Assembly: GCF_008329715.1 (NCBI RefSeq)
Contig: NZ_VTSR01000009.1
Coordinates: 372,001-436,000 of the forward strand
Origin: Gimesia chilikensis
Lineage (GTDB): Bacteria; Planctomycetota; Planctomycetia; Planctomycetales; Planctomycetaceae
DNA: 64,000 nt
Direction: 5' to 3'
Shown: positions 54,350 through 62,326 of the stretch, in pieces
Position numbering within the stretch: the stretch's first letter is position 1
Layout: each line of letters begins with the position of its first letter
Position numbers and translations under genes: made by a program
Notes under the pieces: model-generated
What the model saw: the letters and a program-made list of their open reading frames with translations, nothing else
Database searches by the model: none
Told to the model about the DNA's origin: nothing

Positions 54350-54623
54350 TGCAGAATTCGCCTTTCATCTAAGGTGCTGGCAGACAGTAAGATACGTAAG
54401 AAAATGACAATGGAAATCAGCGTGCACTGCAGACTATCGCATCTCTTCAGTTGCGGCAAGCGGCACTTATGCTCCCAGTCCAGTCTACACAGAATTGATC
54501 TACACCTGATAGCCGATATCTGCTAAATTTCGGCTCCTCTCTGCCCCCCGAGGCTCTGCTTCGCAACGGCACTCTCCTTTCCCCCTTCGATTTCCCGTCA
54601 TACGCAATACCACGGATGGTACT

Positions 54624-55655
54624 ATGGCTTCCAAATCCAAAAAGAAAACTTCGTTCGTCAAATCCTGGAAATTACGTGGCCTGGCTTTACTGCTGATTGG
54701 TCTGCTCGGCGGTGGTGCTTTTCACTTCGACGTCGTCAAGCCCGCCCAGCTGACAAAGTGGGTCAAACAGATTATCTCAACCACGGCTTCCAGCTCCACA
54801 CCGGCTGACTGGAATTCAACTGAGATTGATCTGCCCCGTTCGAACGACACGATTCGGATTGCCAGTTTCAATATTCAGGTCTTTGGCGTCAGTAAGATGT
54901 CAAAACCCCAGGTCCCCCAGATCCTGGCCCGAATCATTCAGCAATTCGATGTCGTGGCAGTTCAGGAAATCCGATCCAAGGATCTCTCCTTTCTGGATGA
55001 ATTCCTGGCGATTCTGAATTCGGGAGAGCGGCGTTATGCTTATATCATTGGCGCGCCGCAGGGAAGAACCATCAGCAAAGAACAGTACGCCTACTTTTAC
55101 GATACCGCCCGGGTCATGGTGAATCACAAATGGACGTACACCGTGATCGATAAATATGACAAACTGCATCGCCCTCCGTATGTAGCCCACTTCCAGACTC
55201 TGAGCCCATCCAGCGAAAATCCTTTTACTTTTACGCTGATCAACATTCACACCGATCCGGATGAAACCGACCAGGAACTGAATGTTCTCGACGATGTGTA
55301 CCGGGTCGTCGCCAACGATGGCAGCCAGGAAGACGATGTAATCCTGCTGGGGGACCTGAATGTGGATGACCAGAACCTGGGCGAACTGGGACGGGTCGGA
55401 GACCTGATGTGGACCGTCTCGAAAACTCCCACCAACACCCGGCAGTCAAAGCAGTATGACAATATCCTGTTCAGCCAGCACCGCTCGCAGGAATTCACCG
55501 GCATTTCGGGCGTGTATGATTTCAAAACCCGCTTCAAACTCACGGAGGAAGAAGCACTGCTGGTCTCTGATCATCTCCCGGTCTGGGCCGAGTTCCAGAT
55601 CACCGAAAAAGGGGGAATCCGTCAGGCTGGTGTTGAGGGTACGCAGCCTCGTTAA
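54624..55655 (+). CDS. Endonuclease/exonuclease/phosphatase (DNase I-like) family protein, membrane-anchored
   Basis: 343 residues. A Lys-rich N-terminus and a membrane helix (LALLLIGLLGGGAFHFDVV) place the enzyme outside the cytoplasm. The EEP fold is shown by IRIASFNIQVFG, VAVQEIRSKD (metal Glu), NIHTDPDETDQELNVL, LLGDLNVDDQNLG (metal Asp/Asn) and VSDHLPVWAEF (catalytic Asp-His). This resembles DNase I more than AP endonucleases, so it may cleave extracellular DNA, perhaps as nutrient or defence. Its stop and that of the convergent gene share the palindrome TTAA at 55652-55655. Confidence 0.88.
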   Translation: MASKSKKKTSFVKSWKLRGLALLLIGLLGGGAFHFDVVKPAQLTKWVKQIISTTASSSTPADWNSTEIDLPRSNDTIRIASFNIQVFGVSKMSKPQVPQILARIIQQFDVVAVQEIRSKDLSFLDEFLAILNSGERRYAYIIGAPQGRTISKEQYAYFYDTARVMVNHKWTYTVIDKYDKLHRPPYVAHFQTLSPSSENPFTFTLINIHTDPDETDQELNVLDDVYRVVANDGSQEDDVILLGDLNVDDQNLGELGRVGDLMWTVSKTPTNTRQSKQYDNILFSQHRSQEFTGISGVYDFKTRFKLTEEEALLVSDHLPVWAEFQITEKGGIRQAGVEGTQPR

Positions 55656-56854
55656 ACGGAAGCAGCACGCTCCGCCGGTGCCTGCAGAGTTAACAGGCTG
55701 ATCTCGGGGCGGCAGAACCAGCGCAACGGGTGTATGCCCGAAACGCCGCGACTGACGTGCAGGAGCGTTGAACCACGAAAAAAGGTTCCACTGGTATAGC
55801 GGGTTCCGTGCAGGCTGGGTGCAAAGATTGGACCGAGAGGCGGGATGCGAACCTGCCCCCCATGTGTGTGCCCCGAGAGCACCAGATCGTATCCCTGGCG
55901 GGCCGCCCAGTGATAATTGTCAGGCGTGTGACTGACTAACAGTGTAAAGTCGGACTCGACGTCGATGCCTGCGCCATCAGCGGACCGCTTTAAAGCAGGC
56001 AATCCCCCCATCCAGGGGGCTTCGGTTCCTGTCATATAAAGCGAATGTCCTGCGTGATGCAGGCACACCGGTTCGAGAGTCAAATCAACCCAGCCCAGTT
56101 CCGTCAATGACTGTCGAATCTGCTGACTGTCCTGATTCCAGTCATGATTTCCAAGAATGAAGAAACAACCCAGAGGTGCCTGCAGGGAACCCAGCGTCTC
56201 CTGCAGCCAGTCGAGACAGATCATTTCATCCAATAGATCGCCGGAAAAAATAATCAGATCGGGTTGGGCTTCCTGGCCGATATGGCAGAGCTCGATAAAG
56301 TATTCGCGTTTCAATGTGCCTGAATAATGCAAATCACTGAGATGCAGGATCTTCAAACCATCCCAGGATTGGGGCAGACGGGGCAGCTGAAATGTTTTCC
56401 GCGTGAATTCCACACTGAAGATTTCATTGAATGGTAGTCCCGCCAGGTAATGATAAGGCCCCTCACCGATCAGATCATCCTGCAGTCGCTCGCGCATCTG
56501 AATCAGTTCCGTTGACTGGGCTGTCTGTTGTCGGGGTGGCCGATAGAACTGATGGCGGACCGCGGAATACATCAGGCCTGCGAACCCCAGAGCACAGGGG
56601 ATCAATAGGGGTTTCCACCAGCCAGGCAACTGACTCCATTCTCCTCCGGTCAAGACACCGGGATCTGAAAGTCCCACTGTGAAAAACAGGACTATCGGGA
56701 ACAGGACGATGAGCAGTTCCAGCACGTGCCGCAGGCGTTTGAGATGAACCTCATGTATCTTCATCGCATGCGTGCGATTGATGACCGAAGTCCAGATCTC
56801 AGCATGTCCGATCGACAGCATCAGCAAGATCAGTCCATTAGTGATTACGTCCAT
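55652..56854 (-). CDS. Membrane-anchored calcineurin-like metallophosphoesterase
   Basis: 400 residues. Hydrophobic helices at about 1-20, 47-65 and 84-100, then a YaeI-like phosphoesterase domain: ILHLSDLHYSG, IIFSGDLLDE, FILGNHDWN, LVSHTPDNYHW and LVLSGHTHGGQVRIP carry all metal ligands. The family acts on phosphodiesters or phosphomonoesters, for example lipid intermediates; the substrate is unknown. Convergent with the DNase-like gene with overlap of four bases. Confidence 0.9.
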   Translation of the reverse strand: MDVITNGLILLMLSIGHAEIWTSVINRTHAMKIHEVHLKRLRHVLELLIVLFPIVLFFTVGLSDPGVLTGGEWSQLPGWWKPLLIPCALGFAGLMYSAVRHQFYRPPRQQTAQSTELIQMRERLQDDLIGEGPYHYLAGLPFNEIFSVEFTRKTFQLPRLPQSWDGLKILHLSDLHYSGTLKREYFIELCHIGQEAQPDLIIFSGDLLDEMICLDWLQETLGSLQAPLGCFFILGNHDWNQDSQQIRQSLTELGWVDLTLEPVCLHHAGHSLYMTGTEAPWMGGLPALKRSADGAGIDVESDFTLLVSHTPDNYHWAARQGYDLVLSGHTHGGQVRIPPLGPIFAPSLHGTRYTSGTFFRGSTLLHVSRGVSGIHPLRWFCRPEISLLTLQAPAERAASV

Positions 56855-56981
56855 GTTCCGTTCACTGTTCGTTCAAAGCGGGCCCCAAATTAAATACGAA
56901 AACGCAAGCGAATCATAGAGAATCGATACCGGAATGCAAATGCTTACGGAACAGCAATCCAGTGTTCCGGTGTGTTATGCG

Positions 56982-56990
56982 TGGTATAAT
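56982..56990 (+). promoter_or_regulatory. Extended -10 promoter of the second ubiD homologue
   Basis: TGGTATAAT is a full extended -10 element (TGnTATAAT) 73 bases before the ATG at 57064. No good -35 is seen, which is usual for this class. Predicted transcription start near 56997, leader of about 67 bases. Confidence 0.55.
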
Positions 56991-57063
56991 TCACCGGCAA
57001 CCGTTAATCTGCTGACTGGAATCTGAACAAGTTTTAATACTGGATGAATGGAAACGTGCCCCG

Positions 57064-58893
57064 ATGGGATACCGCGGACTGCGTGAATGCGTCACTGACC
57101 TCGAACGGACGGGGCAACTGATTCGAATCGAGCAGGAAATCGATGCCAACCTGGAAGCAGCGGAAATCCAGCGCCGCGTTTACCAGGCAGGTGGACCTGC
57201 GGTTTACTTTGCAAATGTACGCGGCTGTCGTTTTCCAATGGTCAGCAATCTGTTTGGTACCATTGAGCGCACCCGCTATATTTTTCGCGATGCACTCCGC
57301 GCCGTAAATCATCTGGTCGAACTCAAGGTTGACCCCACCCAGTTCTGGAAACATCCCTGGCGGTATCGTGACGTTCCCTTTTCCTTGCTGCATATGCTGC
57401 CTCGCAGTTGTTCGCGGGGACCGATCATGCAGAACCGGATTCAACTTGAAGACCTGCCGCAACTCAAGAGCTGGCCCGATGACGGCGGCCCGTTTGTCAC
57501 TCTGCCGCAGGTATATACGGAATCCCCACGTCGCGGCGGACTGATGAATTCCAACCTCGGCATGTACCGTATTCAACTGGCCGGGAATGACTATCAATCG
57601 AACCGTCAGATCGGCCTGCATTACCAGATTCATCGCAGCATCGGTGTGCATCATGCGGAGGCGATTGAAAAAGGTGAGCCCCTCAAAGTAAATGTGTTTG
57701 TCGGCGGTGCTCCTGCCATGACTCTCTCTGCTGTCATGCCTTTACCGGAAGGACTCTCCGAGCTCACCTTTGCCGGCGCCCTGAGTAAACGGGCGATTCG
57801 CATGGTCCGTAATCCGGGGGGGCTACCGATTTACGCAGACGCTGATTTCTGTATTTCCGGCTGGGTCGATCCCGAACAACTACTGCCCGAAGGTCCGTTT
57901 GGAGACCATTTGGGTTACTATAGTCTTAAGCATCCTTTTCCGGTGATGAATGTAGAAGCGGTCTATCATCGTAATGACGCGATCTGGCCTTTCACTGTGG
58001 TGGGTCGTCCTCCCCAGGAAGATACCGCCTTTGGTGCGATCATTCATGAAATCACAGGTCCGGCAATACCCTCGGTGATTCCGGGTGTGCATCAGGTACA
58101 CGCTGTAGATGCGGCCGGCGTGCATCCCCTGTTACTTGCGGTCGGCAGCGAACGCTATACCCCCTACGATCAACAGCGCAAACCCCAGGAAATTTTGACG
58201 AATGCCAATGCGATCCTGGGACAGGGGCAATTGAGCCTGGCGAAATACCTGATGATAGTCGCCCGCGAAGACAATCCGGAACTGGATGCGGAAGAGATTG
58301 ACGACTTCCTCTCACATCTGCTTGAGCGGATTGACTGGCGGAGGGATCTGCATTTCCAGACCTGCACGACGATCGACACGCTCGATTATTCCGGCACCGG
58401 CTTTAACATGGGCTCTAAGGTCGTCATGGCTGCGGCAGGACCTGTGACTCGTGAACTGGCTACCGAAATTCCCAGTGACTTCTCCCTGCCGGACGGGTTT
58501 ACCGCACCGCGTCTGTGTCATCCCGGAATCCTGGCGGTTCATGCCCCCCGTTTTGTAGAAGGGAATCAGGACCTGCGACAGTTCTGTGCAGCTCTGGATG
58601 CCTCTCATCCGTTGAATCGCTTCCCGCTGGTCGTACTTGTCGATGACAGCGATTTCACTGCAGCCAGTCTGAATAATTTCCTGTGGACCGTCTTCACCCG
58701 CTCCAATCCGGCATCCGACATTGATGGGATCGACGCCTTCACCGAGCAGAAGCACTGGGGGTGTCGAGGTGCTCTCGTCATTGATGCCCGCATTAAACCG
58801 CATCATGCCCCTCCCCTGATCGAAGATCCCGAGATCACCCGGCGCGTCGATCAGTTGGGAGCGCCCGGCGGTCCGCTGCACGGAATCATCTAA
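57064..58893 (+). CDS. UbiD family decarboxylase, long form
   Basis: 609 residues, about 115 longer than the operon UbiD. It begins MGYRGLRECVTDLERTGQLIRIEQEID as in the family and has MVSNLFGTIERTRYIFRDALRAVN, FVGGAPAMTLSAVMPLP, the active-site segment LPEGPFGDHLGYYSLKHPFPVM (Glu then Asp in place of the usual second Glu) and EEIDDFLSHLLERIDW. It needs prenylated FMN, presumably supplied by the ubiX gene product from 6409. It may catalyse the menaquinone step while the other UbiD acts elsewhere, or the reverse. Own extended -10 promoter; monocistronic. Confidence 0.9.
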   Translation: MGYRGLRECVTDLERTGQLIRIEQEIDANLEAAEIQRRVYQAGGPAVYFANVRGCRFPMVSNLFGTIERTRYIFRDALRAVNHLVELKVDPTQFWKHPWRYRDVPFSLLHMLPRSCSRGPIMQNRIQLEDLPQLKSWPDDGGPFVTLPQVYTESPRRGGLMNSNLGMYRIQLAGNDYQSNRQIGLHYQIHRSIGVHHAEAIEKGEPLKVNVFVGGAPAMTLSAVMPLPEGLSELTFAGALSKRAIRMVRNPGGLPIYADADFCISGWVDPEQLLPEGPFGDHLGYYSLKHPFPVMNVEAVYHRNDAIWPFTVVGRPPQEDTAFGAIIHEITGPAIPSVIPGVHQVHAVDAAGVHPLLLAVGSERYTPYDQQRKPQEILTNANAILGQGQLSLAKYLMIVAREDNPELDAEEIDDFLSHLLERIDWRRDLHFQTCTTIDTLDYSGTGFNMGSKVVMAAAGPVTRELATEIPSDFSLPDGFTAPRLCHPGILAVHAPRFVEGNQDLRQFCAALDASHPLNRFPLVVLVDDSDFTAASLNNFLWTVFTRSNPASDIDGIDAFTEQKHWGCRGALVIDARIKPHHAPPLIEDPEITRRVDQLGAPGGPLHGII

Positions 58894-59015
58894 ACGTTTC
58901 CGGAAAAATTGCTTTGGGAATCGGAAACGGTTTCGACAGGAACACAGGCGAACGTTTACAATTTCTGATCAGTCCTTTGATTCACCAGTTTCCTGCACCG
59001 GAGTGAACCAGTTCC

Positions 59016-59948
59016 ATGATGTACCCGAACCATATTCTGCGCGCCAGCCTGGCAGCCCTTGTTTCCGTTCTCCTGTTCTCGGTTCCCGTCCAGGGACAAA
59101 AACAGCAAAAGAAACAAAAGCCCTTCCAATGGGTGAATGAACTCAAACAGGAATATCAGGGAGTGACGCATGCCACGTTTCGCAGCCCGTCAATGAATGT
59201 GGATGTCGGCTACTGTATCTACCTGCCTCCTCAGTACCGGAATGCCGAAAATAAAACGAAACGTTTTCCCGTAGTCTACTATCTGCACGGCGGGCGTCCC
59301 GGCAGCGAAACCAAAAGCGTGAAACTGGCTCAGTATATCGATAAGCAAATCTCTGCAGGCAAGGTCGATCCCATGATCTATGTCTTCGTTAACGGAGGAC
59401 CGGTGAGTCATTACAACCTGCCGGACCGTAAGCACGCCATGGGGGCAGACGTCTTCGTCAAAGAACTGATTCCGCATATCGATGCCACTTATCGCACTAT
59501 TGCCGATCGCAAAGGCCGTGCGATTGAAGGATTTTCCCAGGGAGGCCGGGGAACGACACGTATCATGTTCAAACATCCGGAACTCTTCTGTTCCGCGGCA
59601 CCGGGCGGTGCTGGCCAGGCGACGGAAAAACGGATCTCAGAGAACAATGGGCGCGAAAGTGAAAACCTGGTCTTTGTCCCGGGGGATAACACTTATGATC
59701 TGGCCCGTAAATATGCGAAGGATCCTCAGCCCCCCCTGCGTATTTTGATTCACGTTGGTACAAAGGGCTTCAACTATGAGAATAATCTCGCCTACATGGA
59801 ATTTCTGAAATCGCTCAAGATCCCTTTCGAGACATTGATTGTCCCTGACGTTCCTCACAGTGCGCAGCAGATCTATCAGAAGGAAGGTCTGAAACTGATG
59901 CAGTTCCATGCGGAGAATTTTCGTCAGGCAGCGCAACAGAAGTCTTGA
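59016..59948 (+). CDS. Secreted esterase (enterochelin/feruloyl esterase-like)
   Basis: 310 residues. Signal peptide (ILRASLAALVSVLLFSVPVQG) and a Lys/Gln-rich linker. Alpha/beta hydrolase of the putative-esterase family: VDVGYCIYLPPQYRN, FPVVYYLHGGRPGSE (oxyanion region), AIEGFSQGGRGTTRIM with nucleophile Ser near 173, and His near 281 in VPDVPHSAQQIY. The acid is probably the Asp before the VPH motif or in a nearby loop. Likely hydrolyses ester-linked groups on polysaccharides outside the cell; substrate unknown. Confidence 0.88.
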   Translation: MMYPNHILRASLAALVSVLLFSVPVQGQKQQKKQKPFQWVNELKQEYQGVTHATFRSPSMNVDVGYCIYLPPQYRNAENKTKRFPVVYYLHGGRPGSETKSVKLAQYIDKQISAGKVDPMIYVFVNGGPVSHYNLPDRKHAMGADVFVKELIPHIDATYRTIADRKGRAIEGFSQGGRGTTRIMFKHPELFCSAAPGGAGQATEKRISENNGRESENLVFVPGDNTYDLARKYAKDPQPPLRILIHVGTKGFNYENNLAYMEFLKSLKIPFETLIVPDVPHSAQQIYQKEGLKLMQFHAENFRQAAQQKS

Positions 59949-59972
59949 ACGGGAACTGGCTGCAGCCAGATT

Positions 59973-60812
59973 TCAAGACCGCGGCAGGCGTTTGAGCAGG
60001 CGGCGGGCCTTACTTTTCCAGCGGACAAATTTCCGTGCGATACCGCGGGGACTGGCATTAATATCCAGCAGCATACCCTGCAGTGTCTTGCGGGCGGCCT
60101 GATGATCGCCGGCTTCTGCTTCGAGTGTAGCCAGCAGATAAAGTGCCTCAGGCTGACGCCAGCGTTTGGCATGACGGGCCAGTTCCTCACGTGCCTGCTC
60201 TGCAGAGTCCAGCTCACAAACAGTTTTACAGTACATGAGCGAGACATCGCCGAACTTGTATTCGGGGTCCGCTTCCAGAATCTGCTTGCAGCGCTGCTGG
60301 GCTGTTTCGAAGTCTTTGAACTTCATCTCGATTTGTGCTGCGCCCCACAAGGCCTGCAGGTTATCGGGTTCTTTCGCGAGTGCCTGTTGATAGGCTTCCA
60401 GACTTTTCTGATTGACGCCGGCGTCTTTCAGAGCGTCCCCCCAGCGGACAAACTGGTACGGATTCCCAATCTGCATGGCAGCCGTTTCCAGTTCATTCAG
60501 CCGTCGTTGCCGAAAAAAAGGCCGGGCAAATTCAGGCAGCTGAAACTGATTTGAAGGTAACCAGCGCAGGAAGAAATAGATCAGGGCGCCAAAAGGGGGG
60601 AAGAACAGGATCACCCAGAACCACAAGAACCGATCCGGATCTTTGCGCAGACAGTCGATCAGCATCCAGATCCAGAACACCATTACAACGATGCCAATCA
60701 CGCTCTCCATGAATGACCAGAGAGGCGAAGGAGTTCCATACAAAGCCGGATCATTTAGATAGGGATCCGGCGGAGGTGTTGATACAGGTTCTTGTTGGGC
60801 AAACATCGGCAC
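59973..60812 (-). CDS. Membrane protein with PLDc_N-type domain and TPR repeats
   Basis: 279 residues. Two hydrophobic helices (about 30-50 and 62-82) with DCLRKDPDRFLWFWVILFFPPFGALIYFFL match the short membrane domain seen at the N-terminus of phospholipase D-like proteins. TPR-like helices follow: KSLEAYQQALAKEPDNLQALWGAAQIEMKFKDFETAQQRCKQIL and more. The C-terminus is basic (WKSKARRLLKRLPRS). It follows sppA by 33 bases on the minus strand, suggesting a shared role in the membrane; the TPR part may recruit partners. Confidence 0.83.
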   Translation of the reverse strand: MPMFAQQEPVSTPPPDPYLNDPALYGTPSPLWSFMESVIGIVVMVFWIWMLIDCLRKDPDRFLWFWVILFFPPFGALIYFFLRWLPSNQFQLPEFARPFFRQRRLNELETAAMQIGNPYQFVRWGDALKDAGVNQKSLEAYQQALAKEPDNLQALWGAAQIEMKFKDFETAQQRCKQILEADPEYKFGDVSLMYCKTVCELDSAEQAREELARHAKRWRQPEALYLLATLEAEAGDHQAARKTLQGMLLDINASPRGIARKFVRWKSKARRLLKRLPRS

Positions 60813-60845
60813 GCTTTATTTTAAGTTCGATCTTAGGAATCCAGC

Positions 60846-61889
60846 TTATTGCAGCCCCGGTACATCTCCGAGCCAGGAGGTATAATACATCGCCCGGGGT
60901 ACGGTGGATTCGAGCAGCGCCTGTTTACGGTTTTCCACCTGCCCCGCTTCAGCAGTGCTGAGCAGAATATCTGCCAGCGAAGCCGGATGCGTGTATCGTA
61001 TCACACGAACTTTCTCGAGTCCCGTTTTTTTCTGCAAATGGGCAATCGCATCTTCCTGATAGCCGATTTCATCGATCAAGCCATTCGCTTTGGCATCGGT
61101 GGCGGTGTAAATCTGCCCGGTCGCCAGTTTCTTGACCTGCTCATAATCCAGATCTTTGCGGTTGTCGGCAATGATGTTGATGAATCGCTGATACGACTCA
61201 TCCAGGATATGGTCCCAGACATCTCGTTCCCGTTTGGTCATGTTCCGGAACGGATTCAACGCATCTTTGAACTCTCCTGTTTTCAGCGGATCGGAAACGA
61301 TGCCGACCTTATCTGCCAGGCCACTCAAATCGAAGCGGGGAATGATCACTCCTAAAGATCCCGTCCAGGTGGTCGGCTCGGCGAAAATCACTCCGTCGGT
61401 CCCAGCCCCCATGGAGACATAGTATCCCCCTGAAGCTGCCATCCGTTTCATCGAAACCGCAATCGGCTTCTTTTCGCGCAGTTCGACCAGGCGATGATAA
61501 ATCTGATGGCTGTCTGCGACCAAACCGCCGGGGCTGTCGACTTCAAGCAGCACGGCTTTGACCTGGTCATCTTTGTCAGCCTGCTCGATTGCTCTGAGAA
61601 TCCGTTCCGTGAACGGCGGCATGATCGTTCCTGAAATGGTTACGATGGCGATTTTCTGCTCAGCGAACTGATCGCCACTCTCAAACTGCTCAGAGGGTCC
61701 ATCGCTGGAGGCGAAGAACTCCTGGTACATGGCGTAGAAACCCAGGTTAAACAGGACAGACACCAGTAACAGCAGCAACAGAATCCGAGCCAGCCAGTTC
61801 CTGCGGGGAGGTTTAGGCGGTGGTGGAGGCCCCTGATGCAGATCGGATTCCGGCCGGGGAGCCTCTCCTGCGGGCTTTGGGTCTGTCAT
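60846..61889 (-). CDS. sppA: Signal peptide peptidase SppA (S49 family)
   Basis: 347 residues, the short single-domain form. A Pro-rich cytosolic N-terminus is followed by one membrane helix (ILLLLLLVSVLFNLGFYAMY). The protease domain has AVLLEVDSPGGLVADSHQIY, the nucleophile Ser in KRMAASGGYYVSMGAG (near 153), TGSLGVI, and the catalytic Lys in TGEFKDALNPFR (near 204). It degrades cleaved signal peptides and membrane fragments. First gene of a two-gene unit with the TPR protein; divergent from the large partial gene at 62327. Confidence 0.93.
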   Translation of the reverse strand: MTDPKPAGEAPRPESDLHQGPPPPPKPPRRNWLARILLLLLLVSVLFNLGFYAMYQEFFASSDGPSEQFESGDQFAEQKIAIVTISGTIMPPFTERILRAIEQADKDDQVKAVLLEVDSPGGLVADSHQIYHRLVELREKKPIAVSMKRMAASGGYYVSMGAGTDGVIFAEPTTWTGSLGVIIPRFDLSGLADKVGIVSDPLKTGEFKDALNPFRNMTKRERDVWDHILDESYQRFINIIADNRKDLDYEQVKKLATGQIYTATDAKANGLIDEIGYQEDAIAHLQKKTGLEKVRVIRYTHPASLADILLSTAEAGQVENRKQALLESTVPRAMYYTSWLGDVPGLQ

Positions 61890-62326
61890 TTGATCTAACT
61901 CCTTGATTTCATGTGGTTTGCTGTCGACACACAGAACAAAGTCCTCGCTGAATTACTCTGAATTCAGGCGAAAATCACTGAATCGCCCCACTGTCAAAAT
62001 AGCAAACCTGCAGACCATAGCAAGACTGCAATGAGCTTGTCGATAAAAACGGTCATCCGGGTTGTCGCGAAGATCCCGCCAGAATCTGATTCTACAATCG
62101 CCATAGGCATCAAAACCGGAGCAGCTTAACGACGATAGAAACACGCAGCAGGGATTATTCTGCATGATTGTGTCGATTATGCGGAACCAACCATTTGAAA
62201 GCAATATTCCGATTAATGAAGTCTTGTCGATTCAGGAATTCATTCAACCGGGAACTTTATTGAACACCCGCCAGCGACCTTAGTCGCCCCGGAGTTCAAA
62301 ACTCAGGAACCAGGAGATTTCAGGAG
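61890..62326. other. Divergent intergenic region
   Basis: About 440 bases. CTGAATTCAG near 61959 is palindromic. AGGAG occurs twice just before the ATG at 62327. No gene, RNA or firm promoter was recognised. Confidence 0.45.
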
